63,417 nucleotides of DNA from an uncultured Coriobacteriaceae bacterium (GTDB lineage: Bacteria; Actinomycetota; Coriobacteriia; Coriobacteriales; Coriobacteriaceae): the NCBI GenBank assembly GCA_949298635.1, contig CASFXG010000006.1:1-63417 (forward strand). The letters run 5' to 3'. Below the pieces are notes generated by a model. That model did not search any database. It was given only the letters and a program-made list of their open reading frames with translations, and was not told where the DNA came from. Positions 47,336 to 54,719 of the stretch are shown here, in pieces. How positions within the stretch are numbered: position 1 is the stretch's first letter; each line of letters opens with the position of its first letter. The position numbers and the translations under genes were made by a program.

Positions 47336-50089
47336 CTATGCCTCCAGCAGCTCCTCGATCTCACCGGCGCGGTAGTTCTTGAACACGACCTCGCTCTCTT
47401 CCTGCGTGGCGTCGAGGTCGACGTCGGCCATGATGCCGAAGTCGTTGTCGCCGTCTGCGTCGTGGAAGACCTGGTGCACGTGCCACACATGCTCCGTCTG
47501 CTCGTCGCGCTCGTCGATGCTGAAGTGCGCCGTCGAGCGCGCGTCGGCGTCGAGCAAGAGCTCTTCATGGGCGTCAAAGAACGCGTCGAGCACGTGCTGC
47601 CAGCGCACCTCGCCCATGCCCCACTCGCCGTCGAGCTCGCCAAGCTCCCCTGCACGCCGCAACGCCGCAAGGCGCACGCGATGGAAGAGGGCGTTGCGGA
47701 CCAGGAGCGTCATGCCGCGGCGGTCGGCCACGACGGCGTCCGCGCTGCCGGGTGGCACCAAATCGAGCGCGGCGGTGTCGCCGGCGGCCGCCCATTCGTC
47801 CACAAGGCTCGAGTCGACGCTACGTACCAGCAGGCCGAGCCACGAGATGATGTCTTCGAGCTGCTCATTCCGCTTGTCCATGGGCACGGTGCGGTCGAGC
47901 GAACGGAACGCTTCGGCCAGGTAGCGCAACAAGATGCCCTCGGATCGCGCGATGCCGAGCTTCTGGATGTATCCCTTGAAGTCCGCGGCGCTCTCGAGCA
48001 TGTCACGCAGGACGGACTTCGGTCTGAGTGCGTAGTCCGCTGCCCACGGCACCTTCGTGCAGTACTGGGCGAACGCAGCGTCGAGCATGTCTTCAAGCGG
48101 CTTGGGGTAGGTCACGTCCTGGAGGCGCTCCAAGCGCTCCTCGTAGTCGATGTCGTCCGCCTTCATGGCCGCCATCGCGGCGTCGCGCGCCTGGCGCTCC
48201 TGCGCGCGCAGCACCTGCTTGGGATCTTCGAGCGTCGCCTCTACCATGGAGATGAGGTCGAACGTGTACGTTTCGCTTTCGGGGTCGAGGAGCTCGAGCG
48301 CGGCAAGCAGGAACGGCGAGAGCGGCTGGTCGAGGGCGAAGTCCTCGGGCAGATCGACGGTAAGGGAGTAGTTCACGGTGGGGGCGGGTGGGACTTTGAC
48401 ACCGGGTCTCAAAGTCTCATCCGGTGGTAACGCGGCCGCGCCTTCGGGTGGGACAAAAAGACCTGGTGCCAAAGTCCCACTGGGCAGCTCTTCGCGCACT
48501 ACGACGCCGGTGTCGATGAGCGTGGCGAAGATCTCGTCCGCACGCGTCTCGAGTTTGAGCTTCTCCTCGGGCGTCTGCAGGCTGCGCTCGATGAGGTCGT
48601 GCACGCGGGCACGTGCGTCGCCGCCGCGCTCGACCATAGAGAGCACCATGGAGTTCGTGACGCACATGCGCGGCCTGAGCGTTTCCGGTGCAGCTTCGCA
48701 CAGGCGCTCGAACGTCTGCTTGTTCCAGGTCACGAAGCCCTCGGGCGGTTTCTTCTTCTTGAGTTTGCGTAGCTTCTTGGGGTCGTTGCCTGCTTTGGCC
48801 ATGAGCTTTGCGTTCTCGATATCGTGCTCCGGCGCCTCGGCGATCACCATGCCCTCGGTATCGAAACCCGCGCGGCCGGCGCGTCCGGCGATCTGATGGA
48901 ACTCGCGTGCCCGCAGGCGGCGCATTTTGTAGCCGTCGAACTTGGTGAGCGCGGTGAGCACCACGGTGTGGATGGGCACGTTGATGCCCACGCCGAGTGT
49001 GTCCGTGCCGCAGATCACCGGCAACAACCCCTGCTGTGCCAGCTTCTCGACGAGCAGGCGATAGCGCGGCAGCATGCCGGCATGGTGCACACCCACGCCG
49101 TTCGCGAGCAGGCGCTTCAGAATCTTGCCGAAAGCCGTGGTGAAGCGGGTCCCCTTGGCAGCGTCTTTGATGGCTTCGCGCTGCTCTTTGCTGGCGACGC
49201 CGAAGTTCGCGAGCGACTGTGCCGTGGCGAGCGCCGCATCCTGCGAGAAATGCACGATGTAGAGCGGTGCTTCGCCATGCCTCAGTGCGAGTTCGACCGT
49301 GCCCTCGAGCGCGGTGTCGACGTAGTCGTAGGCGAGCGGCACGGGGCGCGGCGCGTCGGTGACTTCGTCCACGGGCGTACCGGTCTGCTCATAGAGCGCC
49401 GCTGCGATATGGCTCACGTCGCCGAGCGTGGCACTCATGAGCATGAACTGCGTGTGCGGCAGCGTGAGCAGCGGCACCTGCCACGCCCAGCCGCGGTCGG
49501 GATCGGCGAAGTAATGAAACTCGTCCATGGCGACGACGCCCACGTCCGTGTCCTCGCCCTCGCGGAGCGCCTGGTTGGCAAGGATCTCTGCCGTGCAGCA
49601 GATGACGGGTGCCTGCGTGTTGATGTGCGTATCGCCGGTGATCATGCCGACGTTGTCGCGGCCGAGTACCTCGACCAGATCGAAGAACTTCTCGCTTACG
49701 AGTGCCTTGATGGGCGCCGTGTAATACGCGCGCCGTCCCTGCGCCATGCCGAGGAACAGCATGCCGAGCGCGACGAGCGACTTGCCGGAGCCCGTGGGTG
49801 TGCCCAAGATTACGTGGTCGCCCGCGGCGAGGTCCATGAGGGCTTCCTCCTGGTGCGGCCAGAGCTCGATGCCGCGCGCCTCGCACCATGCGAGGAAGCG
49901 CTCGAATGCTTGGTCGGGCGTAAGCCAGGGTTCGGGTTCTTCGCCTTCTTCGGGCTCCCACCAGCTGGGGGAGAGCGCGCCGAGCGACCCGTGCTCGCCC
50001 GTGCTGCCGGTGCCGGCAGCGAACGAGCTGGCCGATGCGGGGACAGCGCCTGCGTCCTCCGTTTGCCGCGTTGTTTCCTTGGATGCCAT
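47336..50089 (-). CDS. DExH-box RNA/DNA helicase (Ski2/HelY-like)
   Basis: A 917-residue superfamily 2 helicase. Walker A is GTPTGSGKS (residues 96-104), motif II is DEFH (189-192), motif III is SATLG, and motif VI is QIAGRAGR. The size and C-terminal helical region place it with the Ski2/Mtr4-like HelY proteins found in Actinobacteria, probably for RNA turnover. Residues 537-548 and 557-568 are encoded by two in-frame family A palindromes (48388-48480), inserted in a segment between the ATPase core and the C-terminal domain. ATG at 50089 follows AAGGACGGAAC. Confidence 0.92.
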   Translation of the reverse strand: MASKETTRQTEDAGAVPASASSFAAGTGSTGEHGSLGALSPSWWEPEEGEEPEPWLTPDQAFERFLAWCEARGIELWPHQEEALMDLAAGDHVILGTPTGSGKSLVALGMLFLGMAQGRRAYYTAPIKALVSEKFFDLVEVLGRDNVGMITGDTHINTQAPVICCTAEILANQALREGEDTDVGVVAMDEFHYFADPDRGWAWQVPLLTLPHTQFMLMSATLGDVSHIAAALYEQTGTPVDEVTDAPRPVPLAYDYVDTALEGTVELALRHGEAPLYIVHFSQDAALATAQSLANFGVASKEQREAIKDAAKGTRFTTAFGKILKRLLANGVGVHHAGMLPRYRLLVEKLAQQGLLPVICGTDTLGVGINVPIHTVVLTALTKFDGYKMRRLRAREFHQIAGRAGRAGFDTEGMVIAEAPEHDIENAKLMAKAGNDPKKLRKLKKKKPPEGFVTWNKQTFERLCEAAPETLRPRMCVTNSMVLSMVERGGDARARVHDLIERSLQTPEEKLKLETRADEIFATLIDTGVVVREELPSGTLAPGLFVPPEGAAALPPDETLRPGVKVPPAPTVNYSLTVDLPEDFALDQPLSPFLLAALELLDPESETYTFDLISMVEATLEDPKQVLRAQERQARDAAMAAMKADDIDYEERLERLQDVTYPKPLEDMLDAAFAQYCTKVPWAADYALRPKSVLRDMLESAADFKGYIQKLGIARSEGILLRYLAEAFRSLDRTVPMDKRNEQLEDIISWLGLLVRSVDSSLVDEWAAAGDTAALDLVPPGSADAVVADRRGMTLLVRNALFHRVRLAALRRAGELGELDGEWGMGEVRWQHVLDAFFDAHEELLLDADARSTAHFSIDERDEQTEHVWHVHQVFHDADGDNDFGIMADVDLDATQEESEVVFKNYRAGEIEELLEA
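48388..48480. repeat. Two family A palindromes inside the helicase gene
   Basis: Copies at 48388-48420 and 48448-48480 lie in the coding sequence on the minus strand. Each is 33 bp (11 codons) and they are read in the same frame: GTLAPGLFVPP and ETLRPGVKVPP. They are joined by 27 bp encoding PEGAAALPP-type sequence. Confidence 0.92.
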
Positions 50090-50290
50090 GTTCCGTCCTT
50101 CTCGTGAGGTTTCGCCTTTCATTATCATCCATATTGCCGGCTGCCGCCCTCGCGATCGTGTGCCTGAGGCGCATCTTGTATGCATGGCAGGCTTCGCGTT
50201 CACGACCATCATGTTAAAGGTTCGCGCCATGCACCTGTTCGACTGTTCGTGCGCGTACCATGAGCTGGTCGTTCAAGGAGAGGTTCGCAC

Positions 50291-51295
50291 ATGCGCCACA
50301 TACGCCGTCTGAGTGCGTTCATATCGGGGCACATGCCCTTCATCGTCCCGGTCTGCCTCGTGTTGGGCATCGCGTTTCCCCAGGTTCTGGGGCCGGCGAA
50401 GGTCACGGTGCCGTACCTGTTTGCCATCATCACCTTTCAAGGCTCGCTCAACACCTCGCTGCACCAGGTAGCGGAGACGTTCCGCCGCCCGCGTGAACTC
50501 CTCGCCATCCTCTCGGTCACCGTCGTGCTCATGCCGGCGCTCGCTCGTCTCGCCGCAGGCATTATCTTTTCCGATTCGGGCATCATCACCGGCATCGTGG
50601 TGGAGTACAGCATTCCCATCGCGGTCATGAGCTTCATGTGGATCGATATGTATCGCGGCAACGCGTCGCTCGGCCTCGCGGCGATCCTCATCTCCACGGT
50701 GCTCGCGCCCGTGACGTTGCCGCTCGCGTTGCGCGTGCTCATGGGGGCGTCGGTGACGGTCGACCCTTGGTCCATGGTGGGCGACCTTGTGTTCATGATC
50801 GCTCTGCCGGCCATCGCGGGCGTTGCAGTGAACGAGTTGTCGAAAGGATGGGGCCACGAGACGCTTGCGCCGAACCTCGGTGCGTTCACGCGGCTCTTCT
50901 CGGTCTTCGTGGTCGCCTGCAATTCCACGGGGCTTGCTCCCTACGTGCGCTCGTTCGACCCGCTGGTGCTCGAGGTCGCGGTGTTCATTTGCGTGTTCGC
51001 GACGCTCGGATTCGTGCTTGGCTTAGGTATGGCTCGCCTCCTAGGGCTTTCCGTGCAGGACATGCTCTCCATGGTGTTCTGCGTTGGGTTGCGGAACATT
51101 TCGTCTGGCTCGGTCATCGTGGCGCAGTTCTTCCCGGGGTCGGCCATTATCCCCGTCATGGCGGGGACGCTCTTCCAGCAGATCTTGGCCGCCGTGTTCG
51201 GCTCGTTGGTGCAACGACTTACGGGCGAGGAGCGGGAGCGTCAGCACAAGCGCGTGCGTCTGGCACGACTTCGCGAGCGCGGGAAGCGGGAGTAG
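50291..51295 (+). CDS. Bile acid:sodium symporter (BASS) family transporter
   Basis: A 334-residue membrane protein with about ten hydrophobic helices in two inverted halves. The family regions are PYLFAIITFQGSLNTSL and the second-half crossover FCVGLRNISSGSVIVAQFFP, where the conserved asparagines that bind sodium and substrate lie. BASS proteins carry bile acids, pantoate or other organic anions with sodium; the substrate is not readable. ATG at 50291 follows AAGGAGAGGTTCGCAC. It is divergent from the helicase gene. Confidence 0.82.
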   Translation: MRHIRRLSAFISGHMPFIVPVCLVLGIAFPQVLGPAKVTVPYLFAIITFQGSLNTSLHQVAETFRRPRELLAILSVTVVLMPALARLAAGIIFSDSGIITGIVVEYSIPIAVMSFMWIDMYRGNASLGLAAILISTVLAPVTLPLALRVLMGASVTVDPWSMVGDLVFMIALPAIAGVAVNELSKGWGHETLAPNLGAFTRLFSVFVVACNSTGLAPYVRSFDPLVLEVAVFICVFATLGFVLGLGMARLLGLSVQDMLSMVFCVGLRNISSGSVIVAQFFPGSAIIPVMAGTLFQQILAAVFGSLVQRLTGEERERQHKRVRLARLRERGKRE

Positions 51296-51389
51296 CGCGG
51301 GCGGGCCTTCGTACCCGTTGCTTCCGGCACACCTGCTGCGGAGAGGCGTTCGGCGCCGTGCCGCGGCTGGGTAACGGGAGTTGCCGTCG

Positions 51390-52292
51390 TCACCGTGCTC
51401 GCGCATCACTGTTGGGGGTTGCCGCCTTACCTTTCGCCATGCGGTTCCGTGCGTTCACGACGTACCCCTCCATGCCGAGCGGCACATAGGCGAGCGAGTT
51501 TAGGTCGCGAGGAAGGTATTCGGCAAGGCTTTGCTCGGCATCGCGACCGGCTTGGATGTGCGCAGGGGTCGGCGCGGCTGCCGGTGTTGCGCAGATGCCG
51601 TACACGGCGGCGCCTTGTGCCGCGAGGCGCGCCTCGTATTCCGTCTCGGGGTGTCCCGGGTGTTCTGCGCGCACGTCATCGGACGCCCAATGCAGCGCGT
51701 ATCCGGCGGCTTCGAACTGGGTGAGCGCGTAATCGCGCAGCGGCTGGCTGTCGGTGCGCAACGTGATGCGGGCGTCCGGCGCGAGGAGTGCGCGATACGC
51801 GAGCAGATGCTCGACGTTCACTAGCCGTTTGCTAGCGAACTTGCGCTTGGGAAACGGCGTGGGGAAGTTGAGCGTGATGCCTGCGAGCTCGCCGGGGGCG
51901 AAGATGCGTTCAAGGGATTCCGCGCTGCGGGGCAAGACGAGGGCGTTCTTCAGCTCGCCTTCGACGATGCGTTGCGCAGCGTACGCGATGCAGATAGGCT
52001 CCGTGTCCATGCCCAGGTAGAGCGAGCGCGGGTCGCGCGCGGCGCAGGCGGTGAGGTAGGCACCCTTGCCGCAGCCGAGGTCGAGGTATACGGCGTCGAA
52101 CGTGCCTGCTGCGGGCGCGGGGGAGGTTGCCGGGTCGTCGGCGGTTGCGGCGCTTGCCGAGTGGACGGGCGCGCACGCTGCCGCCCAGGAGCCGCGGTAC
52201 GTTTCCGGCGCGACCTCGATGGCGTCTGCATAGCGCTCAAGGCGCTCTTCGAGTACGAAGTTTTTCGGCGTGCGGATGTGCGTCTGTCCCAT
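51390..52292 (-). CDS. trmB: tRNA (guanine-N7-)-methyltransferase
   Basis: A 300-residue TrmB, which methylates G46 of tRNA. SAM motif I is VYLDLGCGKGAYLTACA, the next acidic residue is in LGMDTEP, and TLNFPTPFPKRKFASKRLV carries the family PxPWPKxRHxxxR-type catalytic/tRNA motif. TLRTDSQPL follows the usual TD(N/S) site. An alanine/proline-rich insert lies at about 40-62, and the C-terminal 60 residues extend beyond the typical 220-residue protein. The start codon lies 2 nt after the stop of the upstream methyltransferase gene, so the pair is translationally coupled. Confidence 0.9.
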   Translation of the reverse strand: MGQTHIRTPKNFVLEERLERYADAIEVAPETYRGSWAAACAPVHSASAATADDPATSPAPAAGTFDAVYLDLGCGKGAYLTACAARDPRSLYLGMDTEPICIAYAAQRIVEGELKNALVLPRSAESLERIFAPGELAGITLNFPTPFPKRKFASKRLVNVEHLLAYRALLAPDARITLRTDSQPLRDYALTQFEAAGYALHWASDDVRAEHPGHPETEYEARLAAQGAAVYGICATPAAAPTPAHIQAGRDAEQSLAEYLPRDLNSLAYVPLGMEGYVVNARNRMAKGKAATPNSDARAR

Positions 52293-52294
52293 GC

Positions 52295-53131
52295 TTAGGC
52301 TTTCATGACGGGTTCGCTGCCGGGGGTGCGGCGAAGCAGCACGTAGCGATTAAGGTTTCCGGCGCGGCCGTCGGCGGAGTAGCGCTCGAACGGGCGCACC
52401 GTGCCGGCAGGCAGCGCCTCGATGAGCTGGTCGATCTCGCGCTCCTCGAAATGGTGGCAGTAGCGCAGGCTCGTGCCGTCCTGCCAGCCCAGGAGGTGAT
52501 CGCCGGGCTCGAGGGCGTCGAGTATGGCAGACTCAAGCAGGCCGTGCTCGCGAGCGGCCTCTTCGGCCTCATGCGCTTTCGAAGCAAGTCGTTCGTCGTG
52601 CATGAACTGCCAGAACGACACCGCGATGATGCCCCCGGGAGCCGTGTGGCGCACAAGTTCTTGCAGCACCGCGACGCGGAGCTCAAAGCTCGGCACGTGG
52701 TGCATGAAGCCGAAGCAACAGGTGATGGCGCACGCATCGGTAAAAATACCCCAGGGGTTTTTTAACATCTCCGGGGTGCCCGGAGCTGCGTCGAGCAGCG
52801 CGCCAAGGATATCGACGTCATGGTAGACGACGCCCGCCGGCAGCGATGGCCCCGTTGCCAGCTCGCCGCAGTTATCGACCGCATGGAATTCGAAGCGCGC
52901 TCCCGGCAACTCCTCGGTAAGGAACCGCTCGAGCCGCATGTTTCCGCAGGCAAGGTCGAGCACCTTGAGGGGCTTGCCCGGCGCGAGGGCATCGATGCAG
53001 GCCGCCGCGTGCGCTGCGATGCGCCGCCAGCCGTCCCACGGCGCCTCGCGCGTGGCAGAGAAACTCGCGGCGTTTGCGCGGTAGAAGCGCGTGTTCAAGT
53101 CTATGAGCTGTCGGGCAATCGAGGCGTCCAT
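52295..53131 (-). CDS. Class I SAM-dependent methyltransferase coupled to trmB
   Basis: A 278-residue methyltransferase. Motif I is VLDLACGNMRLERFLTEEL, the ribose-binding acid is in HAVDNCGEL, and FGFMHHVPSFELRVAVLQEL with APGGIIAVSFWQF mark the later motifs. Substrate unknown; coupling to trmB and the small size fit a tRNA or ribosome modification role, which is an inference. Residues 116-130 (APGTPEMLKNPWGIF) are encoded by a family K repeat at 52741-52784. ATG at 53131 follows AAGGAACAC. Confidence 0.82.
   Translation of the reverse strand: MDASIARQLIDLNTRFYRANAASFSATREAPWDGWRRIAAHAAACIDALAPGKPLKVLDLACGNMRLERFLTEELPGARFEFHAVDNCGELATGPSLPAGVVYHDVDILGALLDAAPGTPEMLKNPWGIFTDACAITCCFGFMHHVPSFELRVAVLQELVRHTAPGGIIAVSFWQFMHDERLASKAHEAEEAAREHGLLESAILDALEPGDHLLGWQDGTSLRYCHHFEEREIDQLIEALPAGTVRPFERYSADGRAGNLNRYVLLRRTPGSEPVMKA
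52741..52784. repeat. Family K fragment inside the methyltransferase gene
   Basis: AAAAATACCCCAGGGGTTTT and TTAACATCTCCGGGGTGCCC match one arm of the 66-bp family K inverted repeat (7191-7256) in order: TACCCCAGGGG, TTTTTTACAT and CCGGGG blocks. It is read through in frame on the minus strand. Confidence 0.8.
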
Positions 53132-53231
53132 GTGTTCCTTCACTAATCGAGTCGGTACCAGTATGATAAGCAGTCGGCGGCTTCGTTTCGACGAGAGCGG
53201 AGCACCTTCGCGAAAACGGAGGAGATGCACC

Positions 53232-54431
53232 ATGCCCGCAGGACTCCTGCCCATAATCTACTTGGCCTTCATCAGCCTCGGCCTGCCCGATGCGGCGCTT
53301 GGATCCGCCTGGCCGCTCATGGCGCCGGCGCTCGGAGCGGGGATTTCCTGGGTCGGCGCGGTGACGATGATCATTTCCGCCGGCACAATCGTGTCGAGCC
53401 TCATGTCGGTGCGCGTGGTCGAGCGCTTCGGCACGGGACGCGTGACCGCGGTGAGCGTGCTTCTCACGGCGGCGGGCCTGGCCGGCTTCGCGCTTTCGGG
53501 CGAGTTCTGGCAGCTCTGCCTCTGGGCGGTGCCGTACGGCCTTGGTGCCGGAGCGGTCGACGCGGCGCTCAACGCCTACGTGGCTGTGCACTACGAGTCG
53601 CAGCATATGAGCTGGCTGCACTGCATGTGGGGCGTGGGCGCGAGCGCGGGGCCTCTCATCTTGGCGCAGTGCCTCGGCGTGGGCACGTGGTCGCTCGGAT
53701 TCTTGGTACTCGGCGGAATCCAGGTCGCGATCGTCGCGGTGCTCACGCTGTCGCTACCCTTGTGGAAAGAGAAGAAGCTACCGCACTCCGCTGCGGGGCA
53801 GGTGGTCGAAGAGTCCGGTGGCGACCGCGTTCGGACAACGCGTTTCTCGCGCATGGAGCTCTTGCGCCGCGACGGCGTGCCGGCGGTGCTGCTCTGCTTT
53901 TTCTGCTACTGCGCTCTCGAGTCGACCTGCGGCAACTGGGCGGCCACCTATTGCACGCTCGGACGCGGCGTCTCGGCGGAGGTCGCGGCGAGCTGGGCGT
54001 CGTTTTTCTACATCGGCATCACGGTGGGGCGGGCGCTGAGCGGCTTTATTTCCCTCAAGGTGCGCGATCATAACATGATTCGGTTGGGGCAGGCGCTGGT
54101 CGCTGTGGGGATCGCCTGCATCGTGCTGCCGTTGGGCGAGTCAGTGCTGCTTTGCGGTCTGGTGCTCGCAGGGCTTGGCTGCGCGCCCATCTACCCATCG
54201 ATCATCCATGCCACCCCGGCGCGCTTCGGCGACGACGTGGCGCTCGCCCTCACGGGCATGCAGATGGCGTTTGCCTATGTGGGAAACCTTGCGATGTCGC
54301 CGCTCTTCGGCGTGCTCGCCCAGATGGTGAGCATCGAGCTGTACCCGTTCTACCTCGCCGCGCTGCTCATCGTGATGGTCGCGGCGGGCGAGAAGCTCAA
54401 CGCCGTCATGCGCCGCCGGGCCGTCGCCTAA
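53232..54431 (+). CDS. Major facilitator superfamily transporter
   Basis: A 399-residue carrier with about 12 hydrophobic helices in two halves around a charged loop (LPLWKEKKLPHSAAGQ, about residues 175-210). It opens with the IIYLAFISLGLPDAALGSAW pattern seen in sugar- or peptide-type MFS carriers; VERFGTGRV and KVRDHNMIRLG are the loop 2-3-type motifs in each half. Substrate unknown. ATG at 53232 follows GGAGATGCACC. It is divergent from the trmB pair. Confidence 0.88.
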   Translation: MPAGLLPIIYLAFISLGLPDAALGSAWPLMAPALGAGISWVGAVTMIISAGTIVSSLMSVRVVERFGTGRVTAVSVLLTAAGLAGFALSGEFWQLCLWAVPYGLGAGAVDAALNAYVAVHYESQHMSWLHCMWGVGASAGPLILAQCLGVGTWSLGFLVLGGIQVAIVAVLTLSLPLWKEKKLPHSAAGQVVEESGGDRVRTTRFSRMELLRRDGVPAVLLCFFCYCALESTCGNWAATYCTLGRGVSAEVAASWASFFYIGITVGRALSGFISLKVRDHNMIRLGQALVAVGIACIVLPLGESVLLCGLVLAGLGCAPIYPSIIHATPARFGDDVALALTGMQMAFAYVGNLAMSPLFGVLAQMVSIELYPFYLAALLIVMVAAGEKLNAVMRRRAVA

Positions 54432-54487
54432 GGTCGCGACGCAGCGCCGAACGGTTGCGAAGGGTGCCATAAAGCGGTCCCGATCAT

Positions 54488-54627
54488 GTTCGAGCGCCGA
54501 GTATGAGCGGGATTTGTCATCCGCCGAGTAGACGACGCAAATCCGTTGCACTTTCCTGCGGAAACGCAAGAAAAACGGGGCGGCTACTCGGCACATGGCG
54601 AATCCCACTCATACTCGGCGCTCGAAC
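54488..54627. repeat. Family J long inverted repeat
   Basis: Arms of 27 bp at 54488-54514 (GTTCGAGCGCCGAGTATGAG...) and 54601-54627 match with one mismatch. The 86-nt interior holds further complementary words (CCGCCGAGTAG and CTACTCGG; CTTTCCTGCG and CGCAAG). It fills most of the 285-nt gap before the Elp3-like gene. Confidence 0.8.
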
Positions 54628-54702
54628 TGGGTTTGCAAGCCGCCGAGCGCTCGCGCGGGACGCTCGATATGCAGGCGGAGCACCCGCAAGCAGCGCATGC
54701 GG

Positions 54703-54719
54703 TACAATCTTGGCTCATG
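54703..54719 (+). promoter_or_regulatory. -10 element with likely leaderless start
   Basis: TACAAT (54703-54708) ends 8 nt before the ATG at 54717, and no Shine-Dalgarno sequence precedes that ATG. Transcription would start at or next to the start codon, giving a leaderless mRNA as is common in Actinobacteria. Confidence 0.45.
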
